This document shows, in pieces, positions 53,186-64,000 of a stretch of DNA of 64,000 nt. The notes beneath the pieces were generated by a model. It was not told the DNA's origin. It ran no database searches and worked only from the letters and a program-made list of their open reading frames with translations. Location: the NCBI GenBank assembly GCA_020002185.1, contig CM034534.1, positions 60,191,050 through 60,255,049 on the forward strand. Direction: 5' to 3'. The position numbers and the translations under genes are program-made. This DNA is from Paraescarpia echinospica. Its lineage: Eukaryota; Annelida; Polychaeta; Sabellida; Siboglinidae. How positions within the stretch are numbered: the stretch's first letter is position 1; each line of letters starts with the position of its first letter.

Positions 53186-54034
53186 ATGGACACACCAACA
53201 ACAACAACGTCGCCACATAAGTCAACACAACGGTAAGTCTGCTTTTACGCATACATACATGCATGCATGCGTGCATGTATGCATGGTTCTCATTTTATTT
53301 TACTATTTAAACAGTTGTAAGTACGCATGCATGCATGCATGTGTACGTGCATGTATGGTTCTCATTTTATTTTACCATTTAAACAGTTGTAAGTCTGCTT
53401 TTATGCATGCATGCATGCATGCATGGCTCTCATTTTATTTTACCATTTAAACAGTTGTAAATCTGCTTTTATGCATGCATGCATGCATGGTTCTCATTTT
53501 ATTTTACTATTTAAACAGTTGTAAGTACGCATGCATGCATGGTTCTCATTTTATTTTACGCATGCATGATTCTCATTTTATTTTACCATTTATACAGTTG
53601 TAAGTCTGCTTTTATGCATGCATGCATGCATGGTTCTCATTTTATTTTACCATTTAAACAGTTGTAAGTACGCTGCATGCATGCATGCATGGTTCTCATT
53701 GTCATCCTTTATTTAAACATGTATTGTGGTTTTATTTCATAGAAAGATCCAACTGCCTATCACCACCGAATCCACTAAACCAACGTGCAAGGTCGTACCT
53801 ATGTCTCGCACATTAACGCCGATACCACCGACATCTACCAGCCACAACTATTCCGATGATGATGATGATGACGGCACTCCCGACCTCGCGTCGGTGTTCC
53901 TCATAAAAGGAGCCGATGGGTTGTGGCGAACACCCATTCCAGCCACCGAACTTTATCAACGCCGTGGGTTTAACTCCCCCAATATGAGGAGACCCGTTGG
54001 TCGCGCGCGACTGTTACAGTTTCATACACAATAA
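53186..54034 (+). CDS. Two-exon accessory gene of unknown function
   Basis: Exon 1 (53,186-53,232) starts MDTPTTTTSPHK and ends at CG|GTAAGT. Exon 2 starts at 53,743 after TTTATTTCATAG and ends at TAA 54,032-54,034. The splice is in phase and gives about 113 residues: a Thr/Pro/Ser-rich start, an acidic Asp run, and a conserved-looking middle (DLASVFLIKGADGLWRTP). The TAA lies inside the AATAAA poly(A) signal. No family recognised. The intron is a tandem repeat (53,233-53,742). Confidence 0.6.
53233..53742 (+). repeat. Intron made of a repeat array with splice-like signals
   Basis: Seven units of 64-84 bp begin at 53,233, 53,317, 53,389, 53,457, 53,521, 53,600 and 53,664. Most carry GTAAGT, a TGCATGCATG run, GGTTCTCATTTTATTTTAC and TTTAAACAG. 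The first unit is the intron's own donor. The array therefore repeats donor and acceptor words. Confidence 0.85.
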
Positions 54035-54035
54035 A
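54030..54035 (+). terminator. Poly(A) signal overlapping the stop codon
   Basis: AATAAA in which the stop codon TAA of the two-exon gene is embedded. Confidence 0.55.
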
Positions 54036-54354
54036 TACGCCAGTCATCTCTACTACTCACGTTTTCACGTTTTCACGCGTCTGTATCCACTGCATAAACA
54101 CCCTACGAACAGTATCACCAACTGAACGTTAGTGTATTTATGCATTTGGTTTCGTTGTAATCCCACGACTAGATGTATTTATTTATTTAAACGCATTGGT
54201 TTCGTTTTAATCAGAGCACTAGAACGCACAGCCTTAGCCAGCTATGCTGTCATGCAGGGGTCATAGTCCACTCCAGCAGCAGCAGCTCTTATCGCTGCTG
54301 TCAACATAGGGTACAGTGGGGCATTCACATAGAGATGACGGGGGAAATCTGTAC
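54036..54354. other. Spacer between last gene and right terminal repeat
   Basis: Contains two ATTGGTTTCGTT-like copies near 54,150 and 54,200 and a GCAGCAGCAG patch near 54,280. No frame or RNA gene seen. Confidence 0.4.
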
Positions 54355-54705
54355 ACAGTGGTTTTATCGTGGTTATATATTCGCGCAACAAACGCATTAT
54401 TGCTTACGTCAGCATGCACTAAGTACGGCGTTGATCGCTAGGGGATGAACTAAAAGGGTCTCTGCACTCACCGCTAGGTGGCACCTCGGGGTAATCCATC
54501 ACATTTTTTATAAGTAGGTGTCCAATTAGTATCAAATTACCAGGGTAATCAATCACGTTTTTTATAAGTAGGTTCCCGAAAACGATTAGTGTCAAAAAAA
54601 ACCTTCGATCTTTTTTTATAAGTAGATTGCCGAAAACGTTTAGTGGTCATTAAATTGTTTTTTTATAAGTAGGCTTTTGAGGTCGTACATGTCCTCTATA
54701 CTACT
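54355..54705 (-). repeat. Right terminal inverted repeat (351 bp)
   Basis: Inverted copy of the left terminus with substitutions. It contains four TTTTTTATAAGTAGG copies (about 54,504, 54,558, 54,612 and 54,658) and an extra GC-richer stretch around 54,450-54,490 that the left arm lacks. Confidence 0.9.
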
Positions 54706-55120
54706 TACGTATGGGGTCTTAGTTTAAGTAACACTCTTTGATGTGGCATTTTGTCAAATGCTTTCTGAAAATCTAAGTAGACAACATCCACTGATGACAC
54801 ATCATCTACCCACTCTTAATTTATTCTAAAAAAAACATAGGAGATTGGTTAGACAAGACCTAGGTTTTAGGAACCCATGTTGAGATTAATTTATTAATTT
54901 GTATTTTAAAAGGAATTCCATCATGTTGTCTCCAATAAGTGTTTCTAATAATTTGCATAAAACTGATGTTAAGCTCACTGATATGTAATTCTGTCTCGCT
55001 CCTCGATCCATTGATAAATAATGGTTTAATGTTTGCTTCTTTCCATTCTAGTGAAACGATTTCGTATTTAAGTGACAAGTGAAAGAATATAGCAAGTGGT
55101 GTACTGATTTGGTCTACAAT
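54706..55120 (-). mobile_element. CR1-like LINE fragment (RT region)
   Basis: On the minus strand the codons read in turn like VSLEWKEANIKPLF, then the motif A region (SVDVVYLDFQKAF-like, near 54,780), all typical of CR1 reverse transcriptase. It starts immediately at the right end of the Polinton. Frames are broken. The left Polinton flank is a different LINE on the other strand. Confidence 0.7.
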
Positions 55121-55369
55121 TCGTTTCGTCGGAGATTTCAGTAAAATATATATCGTTTTGAGAATACATTCTAAATAAACCTCTCAAGTTAAAAATGTGA
55201 TTGTGGTTGCAAATGGTGAATTTGTATTAATTCTGGTAGGTGCATACCACCAAAGTGTTGCCTATTGTTTGTGTATATTCGGATTTCTTTGAAACAGCAT
55301 GATTAATCAAATTCGCTTGCTTTCTATTTAGAATATGGATGTCAGCAAAATATTCGCTCGCGTGAACAC

Positions 55370-55570
55370 ACACACGCAATGTACGCAAAACCGATCATAT
55401 GCGAACGAACGAACGAACGAACATGCACATTCACATGCACTTACCCACGCACACATACATGCACGCAGGCACACGTATACTTACTAACGCATGCACGTAC
55501 GATCCCGTCCATACACACACACACACATACACACATACGTACGTACGTACGTACGTATGTACGTATGTGT
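55370..55570. repeat. CACA/ACGT microsatellite cluster
   Basis: ACACACAC, GAACGAACGAAC, CACATGCAC and ACGTACGTACGT runs, interrupted by short unique pieces. Confidence 0.85.
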
Positions 55571-56430
55571 GTATGGAACGTGGTGAATGTGTCATGGAAC
55601 GTGGGGGATTGTTCGGGCTCAAGCAACAATGTGGGTGACAGTTTTACTGGATGGATCACAACAACTCGTATTATAGTTGAGGAGGTGACTGTAGAAAATG
55701 CCAACGGAGTCATTGGTTAAATGTAGCTGGAGTTGCTACCATAAAACATACATTCCTTACCTTATTTATCTAACTTCCCCTGACCTCATCGTGCCTTAAT
55801 TTACCTGCCCTATTCGGGCATAATGTGCATATTTAAAACCGTGCACCTTTTCCATATCGTTCTGTCTCTCTTTATTGATTTGGATTAGATTCAGACCATG
55901 CTTTTTATCCCTTTTTTTGTTAATTTAATAATAAATTGAGAGCCCCTGATATCTGACAATATCACCAGAAAGCAACTTTATCTTACCCCAATACATAATG
56001 TCATAATAATAGCCCATGCTTCCGTTTATTTATCGATTACTACATTAAATGTCTGCATTAAATGTTAGCCAATCTATTGTGTGATGATGTATGGATTATA
56101 ATTATGTAAATAAAAGGTAATGTTGTAGAAATGTGGGTAGCCTTAGAGGAAAGTAGGCAGATAATTAAGTGTGCATTAGTTCAACACTCATCACACTACA
56201 TTTACCTAGCGCCAACCATAGATAGATAAACCTATGTATAGTAAAATTATGGGTAAATGCAATGATAAATAAACGATTAGCAAAATTGCTGAACAGGTGA
56301 ACATACTGGATAACAAATAAATACAAGCATAAGTTATATTAAATAAGTTGATTAGATACTAAAATGTAATTATGTGATAAATAAGACAAAACATTATTAA
56401 AACTGTATGCATGAATAATACAAAGGTTAA
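55571..56430. other. Unassigned AT-rich DNA
   Basis: No recognisable exon, transposon or RNA gene. Confidence 0.35.
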
Positions 56431-56434
56431 ATGC

Positions 56435-56775
56435 GGTCTGATTATATTAGTTTGAGAACAGAAATAGTTCCAAAGGCAGAGAGTTCCGCAATGTCGGCCC
56501 AGCACATGCAAACGCCCGGCGACCATAGCGATCTAGGTTCATGCGTGGAACGTCCAGAAGCAAACAACCGCCAGAGCGTAGGGTCCTGCGTGGCGAGTGA
56601 CGATGTAACAGTGACGCGAGATACAATGGCGTGCCTGCATACAATGCCATGTGTACAACCATGAGTAACTTGTACTCGATGCGCTTTCTCACTGGGAACC
56701 AGTGTAGCTGTTGTAGGACCGCAGTAATAGATCGCCGGTCACCTCGTCGAAGTTGCATCACAACAGGAGCGGCTG
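56435..56775 (-). mobile_element. L2-like LINE fragment (ORF2 C-terminus)
   Basis: The minus-strand frame at 56,447-56,761 reads LQQLHWFPVRKRIEYKLLMV, then PRMNLDRYGRRAFACAGP and LRNSLPLEL, the C-terminal signature of L2/CR1-type ORF2. It is the same family as the fragment at 11.84-12.29 kb. Confidence 0.8.
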
Positions 56776-58420
56776 ACAGTTGGTGCAGCAGACGGTATTT
56801 GCCAACGAATTATAACGTATAATGTGTAACGATGCTCTGTGTTTTTTAACATCTTGTAAATATTACTTCCACGACTGTCTTCTATCAAGCCATCTCGTCA
56901 GGTAAGGGGAATTGTTGCTAGTAGCTATAATACCGCTAGCATGGGAGCCACCTCAATACAAATTGCACATTCACTCCCTCATGCCTTTCGCCGATGAATG
57001 TACAGTAATATTTATTCCTGGACTATACTACACTAAGGTGAGGATGTCAGGTGCAAATGAATAATGTATTAGTAACCAATGATGACTACAGGGAGACAAA
57101 GATGAGACAAGTTATGTATATTTACGTCTGGCTACCACACACAGTTGGCAAAGACGAGTAGTGATCGTGAACTAGCCAGCTGCGTTACATGTCGACGGAT
57201 ACCTTGGACATGGCAATGCTTGCACATATCTTAGTTCCTTGCAGCTTGCCTTTGTTAGTAGCTATCCCTCTTACTAGTATATCCGGTATCCCCTAAGTAT
57301 GAAGGTGTTTCCTAATAATACTAACAACAACAACAATGATAATAAAGATGTTGATGAGGATAACAATGCATTTAGTTTTGCAAACCTTGTTTCCGACGCC
57401 ACTTGCCATTGTAGACATCTAGCAATTGTTTTAACAGCATATGAGCTGGCTCCTCGCCTCTCCTACCATTGAATAGAGTAGGGCGGCATTCAACGAGCGA
57501 TCTCAGTCGGACGTAGTCTTCTTCTTGTAGTAGCCATCAGCCTATCGACCTTTGCAGTAAGATGCGCTTAGTTCACGTTCTTCATGAAGGGACGCCAGAC
57601 TGCTATGCCCATGTCCATAGACTGGGCAACAGCGTTGTACCATGCTGACGCAAGCTTCTCGTGATAACTGAATTTGTATGCATCCGTGAACATACCCAAT
57701 TCGCGACACTTGTGTCTATGCATACATTTCCTTTATATATCAAATGTTGATCGTTCTCGAGGTAAAGGCGTTCCAGGTCATATTTGTCACATGCAAGCGT
57801 GTCAATGGCTTTTCGCAGAACAGCAAGGCATTTCCGAGTAAACAGTTCCCGTGCCCATGTTGCAACCATCCAAGCCACATTGTTTTGCAGTTTTATTTTA
57901 TTGCAGCAAGATGCCCGCTAGTTCTGGAATCTTTTGCATTACGTTTTTCATTAATGATGTTAATTCCATTTCGCCTGACTTAATCAATGAATGTTGCTTA
58001 GGAATAACAGAGATATAACAAGATATATATACAATAACATTAGTTCTACCTCCAAGTGGATAAAGAACCTATTTCTGCAAAACCTGTATAATTTTAACGA
58101 AACAAGGTTTTTTTTTTACACGCACACCTGTAAGAGTTAATAAAAACTAATTATTTGCAACTGCCATCAATAATATCGTTGAGTATAGCCTCAGCAATGT
58201 CTGCCTCCAGGAAAACTGAAATTTGACTAAAATCTTCCACTTTCGTAGTAAGTACGTAGAAAACTACTAGCGTGAAATTATTGAAATATTGTGTTGGTAT
58301 TAAAAAAAATAGTACTGACCGTTCTGAAAACAAACAATTACAATAAAAAAGAATTATGACACTTTATTGACATACAGTCAATTATGTTAAATATGAAAAT
58401 TTTAATTAAATTGCATTCCA
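56776..58420. other. Unassigned region with one weak exon candidate
   Basis: A minus-strand frame at 57,603-57,878 (91 codons, KCLAVLRKAIDTLACDKYDL) has coding-like composition and a possible donor inside, but no family match. Nothing else is supported. Confidence 0.25.
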
Positions 58421-58435
58421 TATAGTACTGTCAGT

Positions 58436-59740
58436 CTTTATTGACCTAAAAAAAAGCCTTTGACACTGTTGACCACACCATACTGCTAAGTAAATTTCAA
58501 TGCTACGGAATAAGGGGTCTGGCTCTGGACTGGATAAAAAGCTACTTAACCAACCGTAGCCAATATGTATGCTATAACAACAGTAAATCAGAACAAAAGG
58601 AAATCAAGTGTGGAATCCCGCAAGGTTCAATTCTTGGCCCATTATTATTTATTCTGCACATAAATGACATGTGTGAAGTCTCAAAATTATTTTGTTTGCT
58701 GATGATACAAACATTTTTTATTCCGCTAGTAACACAGATGATGTAAGCACTGTTGTTAACAACGAACTAAAAAAATAGACCTGTTGTTCCGAGCGAACAA
58801 ATTATCGCTTAATGTGAACAAAACACATTTTATAATGTTTAATAATAAAAACAACCTAGAACAGATGTGAATATAGTTTTGAATGAGACAAACATTGAGA
58901 AGGTATCATATACAAAATTCCTTGGAGTAACCATTGACGAAAACTTAACATGGAGAAAACACATAAAAATGGTTGAATCAAAAGTATCAAAAAGCATAGC
59001 AGTTTTGTATAAAACTAGGCATGTTCTTGATTGTCAAGCGTTACACACATTACATAATTCACTTGTTGAACCACGTATGTCATATTGCTGTGAGATCTGG
59101 GGAAATACTTATCAATCTAGACTCAGAAAACTATTTATGTTACAAAAAAAAGCTATACGGATTATTTATAACCTTAATTACAATGATCATACATCTGTAT
59201 TTTTCCATCTCTCAAACATGCTTAAACTTCATGATCTAGTTAAATACAAGACTATGATCATACTTTATAAAGCAAACAACCACTCTTTAAATGGTCGTGT
59301 TCAAGCTTTATTTGAACCAACTACAGCTGTACACATAGATGATACAAGACAAAGCAAACTGTTGTATTTTAAAAAGATAAACACCACCGTCAAGGGCATA
59401 AAAACGTGGAACAATTTACCAAACAAACTGACTCAGCTTCCAAGTTTAACACAATTTAAAAAAAACAGTCAAGTTCTCATTACTTTCTACATATTTGTGA
59501 ATTGTTATTTGAACGTGACGTTTTGTAATAGTAACACAAGCACTAAAAGGTTTATACGTGAGTTGTGAATATTATTTTGTAATTTATATATAATTCGTGT
59601 TGCATTTATTCAGTTTTCTTTAGTTCGAGAAGGGCATAGCAACACATAAGTCTACGACTTCAGCTATGTCCTCTCAGCAGCAGCAGCAAACCATACTGTG
59701 CATGTATTATATTGTTGTTGTTGTTGTTGTTGAATAAACG
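58436..59740 (+). mobile_element. LINE fragment: reverse transcriptase and 3' end
   Basis: The plus strand has [15 protein letters not shown] (motif A), then [12 protein letters not shown] (motif B) near 58,615-58,650 and a degenerate motif C. An open frame 58,867-59,568 covers the C-terminus (FLGVTIDENLTWRKHI, LDCQALHTLHNSLVEP, KTWNNLPNKLTQLPSL). The 3' end is GTTGTTGTTG followed by AATAAACG, a typical tail. It is 5' truncated. A frameshift near motif C inactivates it. Confidence 0.85.
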
Positions 59741-60369
59741 TTCATTCATTCAAACTACTTTTTGTTTATCTTACTTCCAACATTTTATTTACACTGGCAC
59801 ATATCAATCAGGGTACTCAATTGCAGTTAGCAACAGCATGCATCTATTGTACTGTCTTCTGGTGATAGTTTTCATGCCTCAGCTAACCATCCCAGTTGCA
59901 CCTAAAACCTGCTATTGTGTTAATGTTTGTGAAAGCAGAAAATAGGTCTGCTGGGAGTGGACGGACAGACGTAACACCATGTGACAGGTAAGGGCATTAT
60001 AAACCGCATGTTGCAGTGATGCTTATCCCTTGACTAGCCTTCGATATATATCATGTACGTCAAAATACTTATTGTGATAAAATGAACGTTGTGGGATGAA
60101 TAAAATGAGGTAGTAATGAAATATAAAGCTGTAATAATAACTACGGGATAAGGAAATGGTAAGTACAAGTTTACCCTTCCTTGCCTGCATTTGCGACTGC
60201 TTGCAATTTTCAACGATTACAAGTTGTACTACTAGTAGTAATCATTTATCAACGGGAAAACGTAATAGTACGTGTTCGTTGCTAACTTAGTGGCACATCT
60301 GAACACTTACTAAACTTCAAGATAACTTTCAGTGTTGATCCTAATGGCTTGTCAAAATCTGCAAGTGAA

Positions 60370-61480
60370 TAGTGCGGCTCTTCATTTCTCCAAAGCGTTT
60401 GATGTTGTTTCGCATCAGACACTAATACATGAACTGCATTTTGTGTGGTATTACTGATAAGTTACAGAAGTGGATTTAATAATAACTAATGGGTTGAAGC
60501 CAATCAGTACATGTTGACAATAAATGTTCAAATGTACTATGTTATTCTCGTTAAACCGAGACGACCTACCCAATGTTATTTCATAAGGTACCAGAGTCTG
60601 ACATTGCGTGTGGGACTCTTAAGTTTATAGAGCCTTCAACACAGTGCACGGTCAATTAAACTACAAAAAAATTACATGACCTGATTCATTTGAGTGATGC
60701 ATGGGAATGCAATTTAATATATGAAAATGCTATATCGTGCACACAAAGGCAGGCATATACTCAGAACGATTACATCACATGGATGGTAATATTCTTAAAG
60801 AAGTTGCTACTGCAAAATATATGTGGGTTACTATTGCTAATGACATCACTTTGAATAAGGAGATAAGGAGATGAAGTTGCCAACAAGGCTAAACATAAAT
60901 CAAGGTTGATAAGAAAAAATCTTAGGGAATGCCCGCAATAACTGATTTAGAATATGCTGCTTCTATTTTTGACCTTTTTTAAAAACTGCCTGGAAGCCAT
61001 ATAAAAAAAACATGTAGGTAGATAGACAAAATTACAACGTTCATAAGGAACAAGCATGACTGCATTATATTTACAACAAGAATTAAAATGCCCACAGTTA
61101 CAGGATCCATTTTTTGCGATTAGCTTTATTTTAAAAATAAAATGAACACTTGTAAAGTGTCTATATTTTTTTTCAGAAATCGTGTTAGAAAAAGTTCAAA
61201 GAACCATAAGAGATGGAATATTCAGATCTGAATGGACAGATACGTTTCAATCATAAACCAGATCTAGTCATCGATCTTCTAGCAAAATCGTGAACGATTT
61301 AGGACCATCCCTTAATGGAATCAGTTATCGAATAAAATCCTTACGGCCTGGTCAACTACCACCTTTCGACGCTGGCTACAGATGTCACCGTAAATACACA
61401 TCTAGAATCTATCTGAGTCATGTCTCAGTAAGGAATCTGCAGTTTTCAACATCAACAAGAACTCACGCGATATGATACAG
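60370..61480 (+). mobile_element. Degenerate LINE remnant
   Basis: Near 60,380 the words read LHFSKAFDVVSHQTL, and near 61,190 VQRTIRDG appears, both reminiscent of non-LTR ORF2 segments. Stops are frequent and edges undefined. Confidence 0.45.
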
Positions 61481-62155
61481 GTGGGCAATTCCACGGTAAC
61501 GAAATTACAATTCACAGAATTGTTTTGCATATAATGTTTATAATTTCCAGTTCACCATATGCCTAGAAAAAGGAAACTTGAACACAATCTTTGAAAGTAC
61601 ATATCATTCCTTATAACAAACATTGGTACTTATTAAGACATGTTACAAAAGGATGAAATTATACATGTTTCTATTATGGTAATGGAATTGTCAAAATCAG
61701 TTGCTAACAAATGTCATGACAAATCGTCTGAAATCTGCAACCTACTATGGCTGACAGCTGTCATTGCTAGGTAGACATATAGCATGACCTTGAATTGGAG
61801 AGAAATTCAGTCATGGTATGTGCTTTGTATATTCCTTTACGCTGAAGAGATTTTGTTCAGTAACGGAGTTACATGTACATGACATGGTAACGGAATTACG
61901 AGTCTGACTATTTTGGGATTAAAACGTCAAATAATAATTTATATATGTTGTTACTCTTTTGCATATTTACAGACAACTGAATTTATATGTTGTTGTGCAA
62001 AAATATACTATAGTTACATGTGAGTAATAATTATACACACAGCACACAGTAGAATTATGTGTTAAGTGTTAAATTCAATTCAATTGAAGGCTTCTAATTG
62101 AACGGCTCTCCATCTGTGACCCTGGGCGGATATTAACAAAATCATGATGTGTTGA
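61481..62155. other. Unassigned AT-rich DNA
   Basis: No feature recognised. Confidence 0.35.
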
Positions 62156-62159
62156 GACA

Positions 62160-62190
62160 GTATATATATATATATATATATATATATACG

Positions 62191-62264
<74 letters not shown>

Positions 62265-62410
62265 TATATATATATATACGTATATATATATATATATACG
62301 TATACATATATGCATTGGCCTGATATCGATGATATATATATATATATCATCGATATATATATATATATATATATCATCTAACTGACTAATATATATATAT
62401 ATATCAACTA
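62160..62410. repeat. TA microsatellite with short palindromes
   Basis: Long TATATA runs broken by ACG and TTAA words, with two ATCGAT-centred palindromes near 62,325-62,360. Confidence 0.9.
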
Positions 62411-64000
62411 ACTGACTAATCAGTATCCGCACTGGTCAACATGCTCTCGGAAAGGAGATTTGCACACGCTATGTATGGCAGTGACACAACGTCAGCTATC
62501 TATGGTATTGGCAAAGTCAAACACATGAAAGTTCTAGGATCTTCAACAGAGCTATGAATATCCGTTGCCATATTCGGCAGTAACACTGCATCGAGCGCCG
62601 ACATTGTAACAGCCGGGGAGCGGTTTATGGTTTCGCTTTACACCAAAAGCAATTGAAATGTAAGTCTCGACGACCTACGATACATGCACATAATTTCATC
62701 AAAGTATGTCGCCATTGAAAGAATTCCATCGACAAGTCGGGCATGCTAATTCCATTCACTCAGAGTGCACCTACAGGTTTCTACTTGGGTTAATCTAAAG
62801 ACGGTATTGGATAGAAAGAAACAATATGGCTTCCACTGTGACGCAAACTCAGTAGTGCAAAAAAGCACAGACACAAACCAGCACCCGAGCATCTTCTACA
62901 AGAGATCCGTTGCTCTTGCAAGCGCCAAGATAAATTGTGTGTGTCTTGGAACTGCTCAAAGATGCGTCTTTCCTTTGGCGTCCACTGCAAATGTCAAGGA
63001 CAGTGAGCAAACGGCCCAACTCTTACACAGCTACCCGACTGTGACGATGATGACAATGGTGATGGTGATGTTTAACAAATGATATATTAGAAGATTACAG
63101 TTAGAACATTTATGATCTCTCCTAGTTATATTCAAGTTTGAATGTTATACCATTCACTGTTTGGGGTATAAGTGACATTCATGTGATCTTAGTTAAGATG
63201 TTCATTAAATCCCAGAACAACGTTGGGACGGAGTGCTATATAAGAAATGTATTATTAATTAATTAATTAATTGGTTAATTACTTACTTGATTAATTAAAC
63301 TGCATCATTAATGTGTGGCTTAATAGACCAGTATACATATAATTACAAATGTATTAACCAATAAATGAAACAGTTAATTGATTAACAAACGCAAACAAAA
63401 AGTGTTACTTCGAAATTGGACCGAAATGCCCAAAAAAAAAGATTGGGGTAAAAATAAAGTTGCCCAGGGTTGATTTTTTTTTAAGTTCAGGAAACCCTAC
63501 TGGTCACCTTAAAACAAAATTTGGCTTTTTAATCAAAATGTCCGGGTCATCGTCATTTTCTACTGGACTAAATGTGAAAATCCCGTGTCTCATTATGCGG
63601 CGGCAAACAACATATTTGGACGACACTTTTGTTCAATTTGTTTCATTTTACTCAGCCGCGTCCAACAATGATATAATGTATTACAATGAGCGGAGCAGTC
63701 GATGACCTGGAAACTTCTACAAACAACATTCATAATTAGCATCAATGCCATCATAATACCAAACACGTAACGAATGGGAATTTTAAACTTTAACATATTT
63801 AAAAAAAATCCAATATTAAATTATTACTAATATCTCAACCATTGTATAACACGGTTCAGCTATAATAGCTGGATATTACAAGTAATACACGATTCGTTCA
63901 AGCCTATCTGCTATCTCAACATTAATTGTGTCTGATCAGGCTTGAATTTGAACGAGTCGTCTATTACTAACTATAATTTGTAACACAATCACAGGTTTAC
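62411..64000. other. Unassigned DNA at the right end of the window
   Basis: A 105-codon plus-strand frame (62,765-63,082) shows no domain. A TTAATTAA-type repeat lies at about 63,255-63,300. No gene or transposon is supported. Confidence 0.35.

Larger units (their letters stand above)
38465..54705. mobile_element. Polinton/Maverick element, complete but inactivated
   Basis: A 16,241-bp unit is bounded by long inverted repeats that start AG and end CT, as in other Polintons. It carries the Polinton core set: packaging ATPase, integrase, minor and major capsid proteins, adenain-like protease and protein-primed family B polymerase. Extra genes are a NADAR-domain protein, an RPA-like OB-fold protein and several unknowns. 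It is more GC-rich than the flanks. Inactivating lesions affect the integrase, polymerase, ATPase, major capsid and RPA-like genes. Confidence 0.95.

Noticed and set aside
53250..53720. CRISPR-like array
   Set aside because: Units are tandem and have no unique spacers. They lie inside a eukaryotic-type intron.
57603..57878. 91-codon minus-strand frame as a host gene
   Set aside because: Composition is coding-like, but there is no recognised family and no clear exon boundaries, so it is only mentioned within the unassigned region.
62142..62432. Tyr-Ile repeat frames on both strands
   Set aside because: Translation of TA repeats.

Overview
The window is animal nuclear DNA, probably from a marine invertebrate. 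The signs are several clades of non-LTR retrotransposon, a Ty3/gypsy element of the type with an unusual pol order, a Kolobok-like DNA transposon with a THAP domain, a Polinton/Maverick, long CA and TA microsatellites, spliced exons, and almost no intact cellular gene. The species cannot be named from the sequence alone.

From 1 to 38.4 kb the sequence is AT-rich and layered with transposons. The order is CR1 fragments (2.3 and 5.3 kb), a duplicated host block (6.7-7.7 and 13.1-14.1 kb), a long CR1 with an esterase-type ORF1 and a reverse transcriptase (8.9-13.1 kb), a short MITE (16.4 kb), a degenerate minus-strand LINE (16.9 kb), and a nearly complete minus-strand LINE (19.4-23.7 kb). That LINE is split by a 1,065-bp Kolobok-like insertion with a TTAA duplication. 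A broken gypsy element follows (23.7-29.7 kb); its integrase segments lie before the reverse transcriptase. Minus-strand exons that look like halves of PLAT domains occur at 7.5, 14.0, 14.6, 30.4, 31.4 and 37.2 kb. They are the only candidates for host genes.

From 38,465 to 54,705 lies a complete but inactivated Polinton/Maverick of 16.2 kb. It is visibly more GC-rich than its surroundings and has terminal inverted repeats of 295 and 351 bp starting AGTAGTATAGAGG. Plus-strand genes run NADAR-domain protein, packaging ATPase, two conserved proteins of unknown role, a small membrane protein, integrase, a two-helix membrane protein, penton-like minor capsid protein, a basic core-like protein, major capsid protein and an adenain-like protease. 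On the minus strand are a protein-primed family B DNA polymerase with N-terminal zinc fingers and a second cluster. That cluster has an RPA-like OB-fold protein followed by four short reading frames, each entered through a splice-acceptor-like site. A short two-exon plus-strand gene precedes the right terminal repeat. Together these would replicate (polymerase, RPA-like protein), package (ATPase, protease, capsid proteins) and integrate (integrase) the element. Integrase, polymerase, ATPase, major capsid and RPA-like genes all carry disabling lesions, so it is a molecular fossil.

From 54.7 to 64 kb the AT-rich background returns with more LINE fragments (54.7, 56.5, 58.4 and 60.4 kb), simple repeats and long stretches in which I recognise nothing. 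The most interesting material is the Polinton cargo (NADAR, RPA-like protein, serial acceptor-like junctions, and an intron made of repeats that each carry splice signals) and the pol order of the gypsy element.
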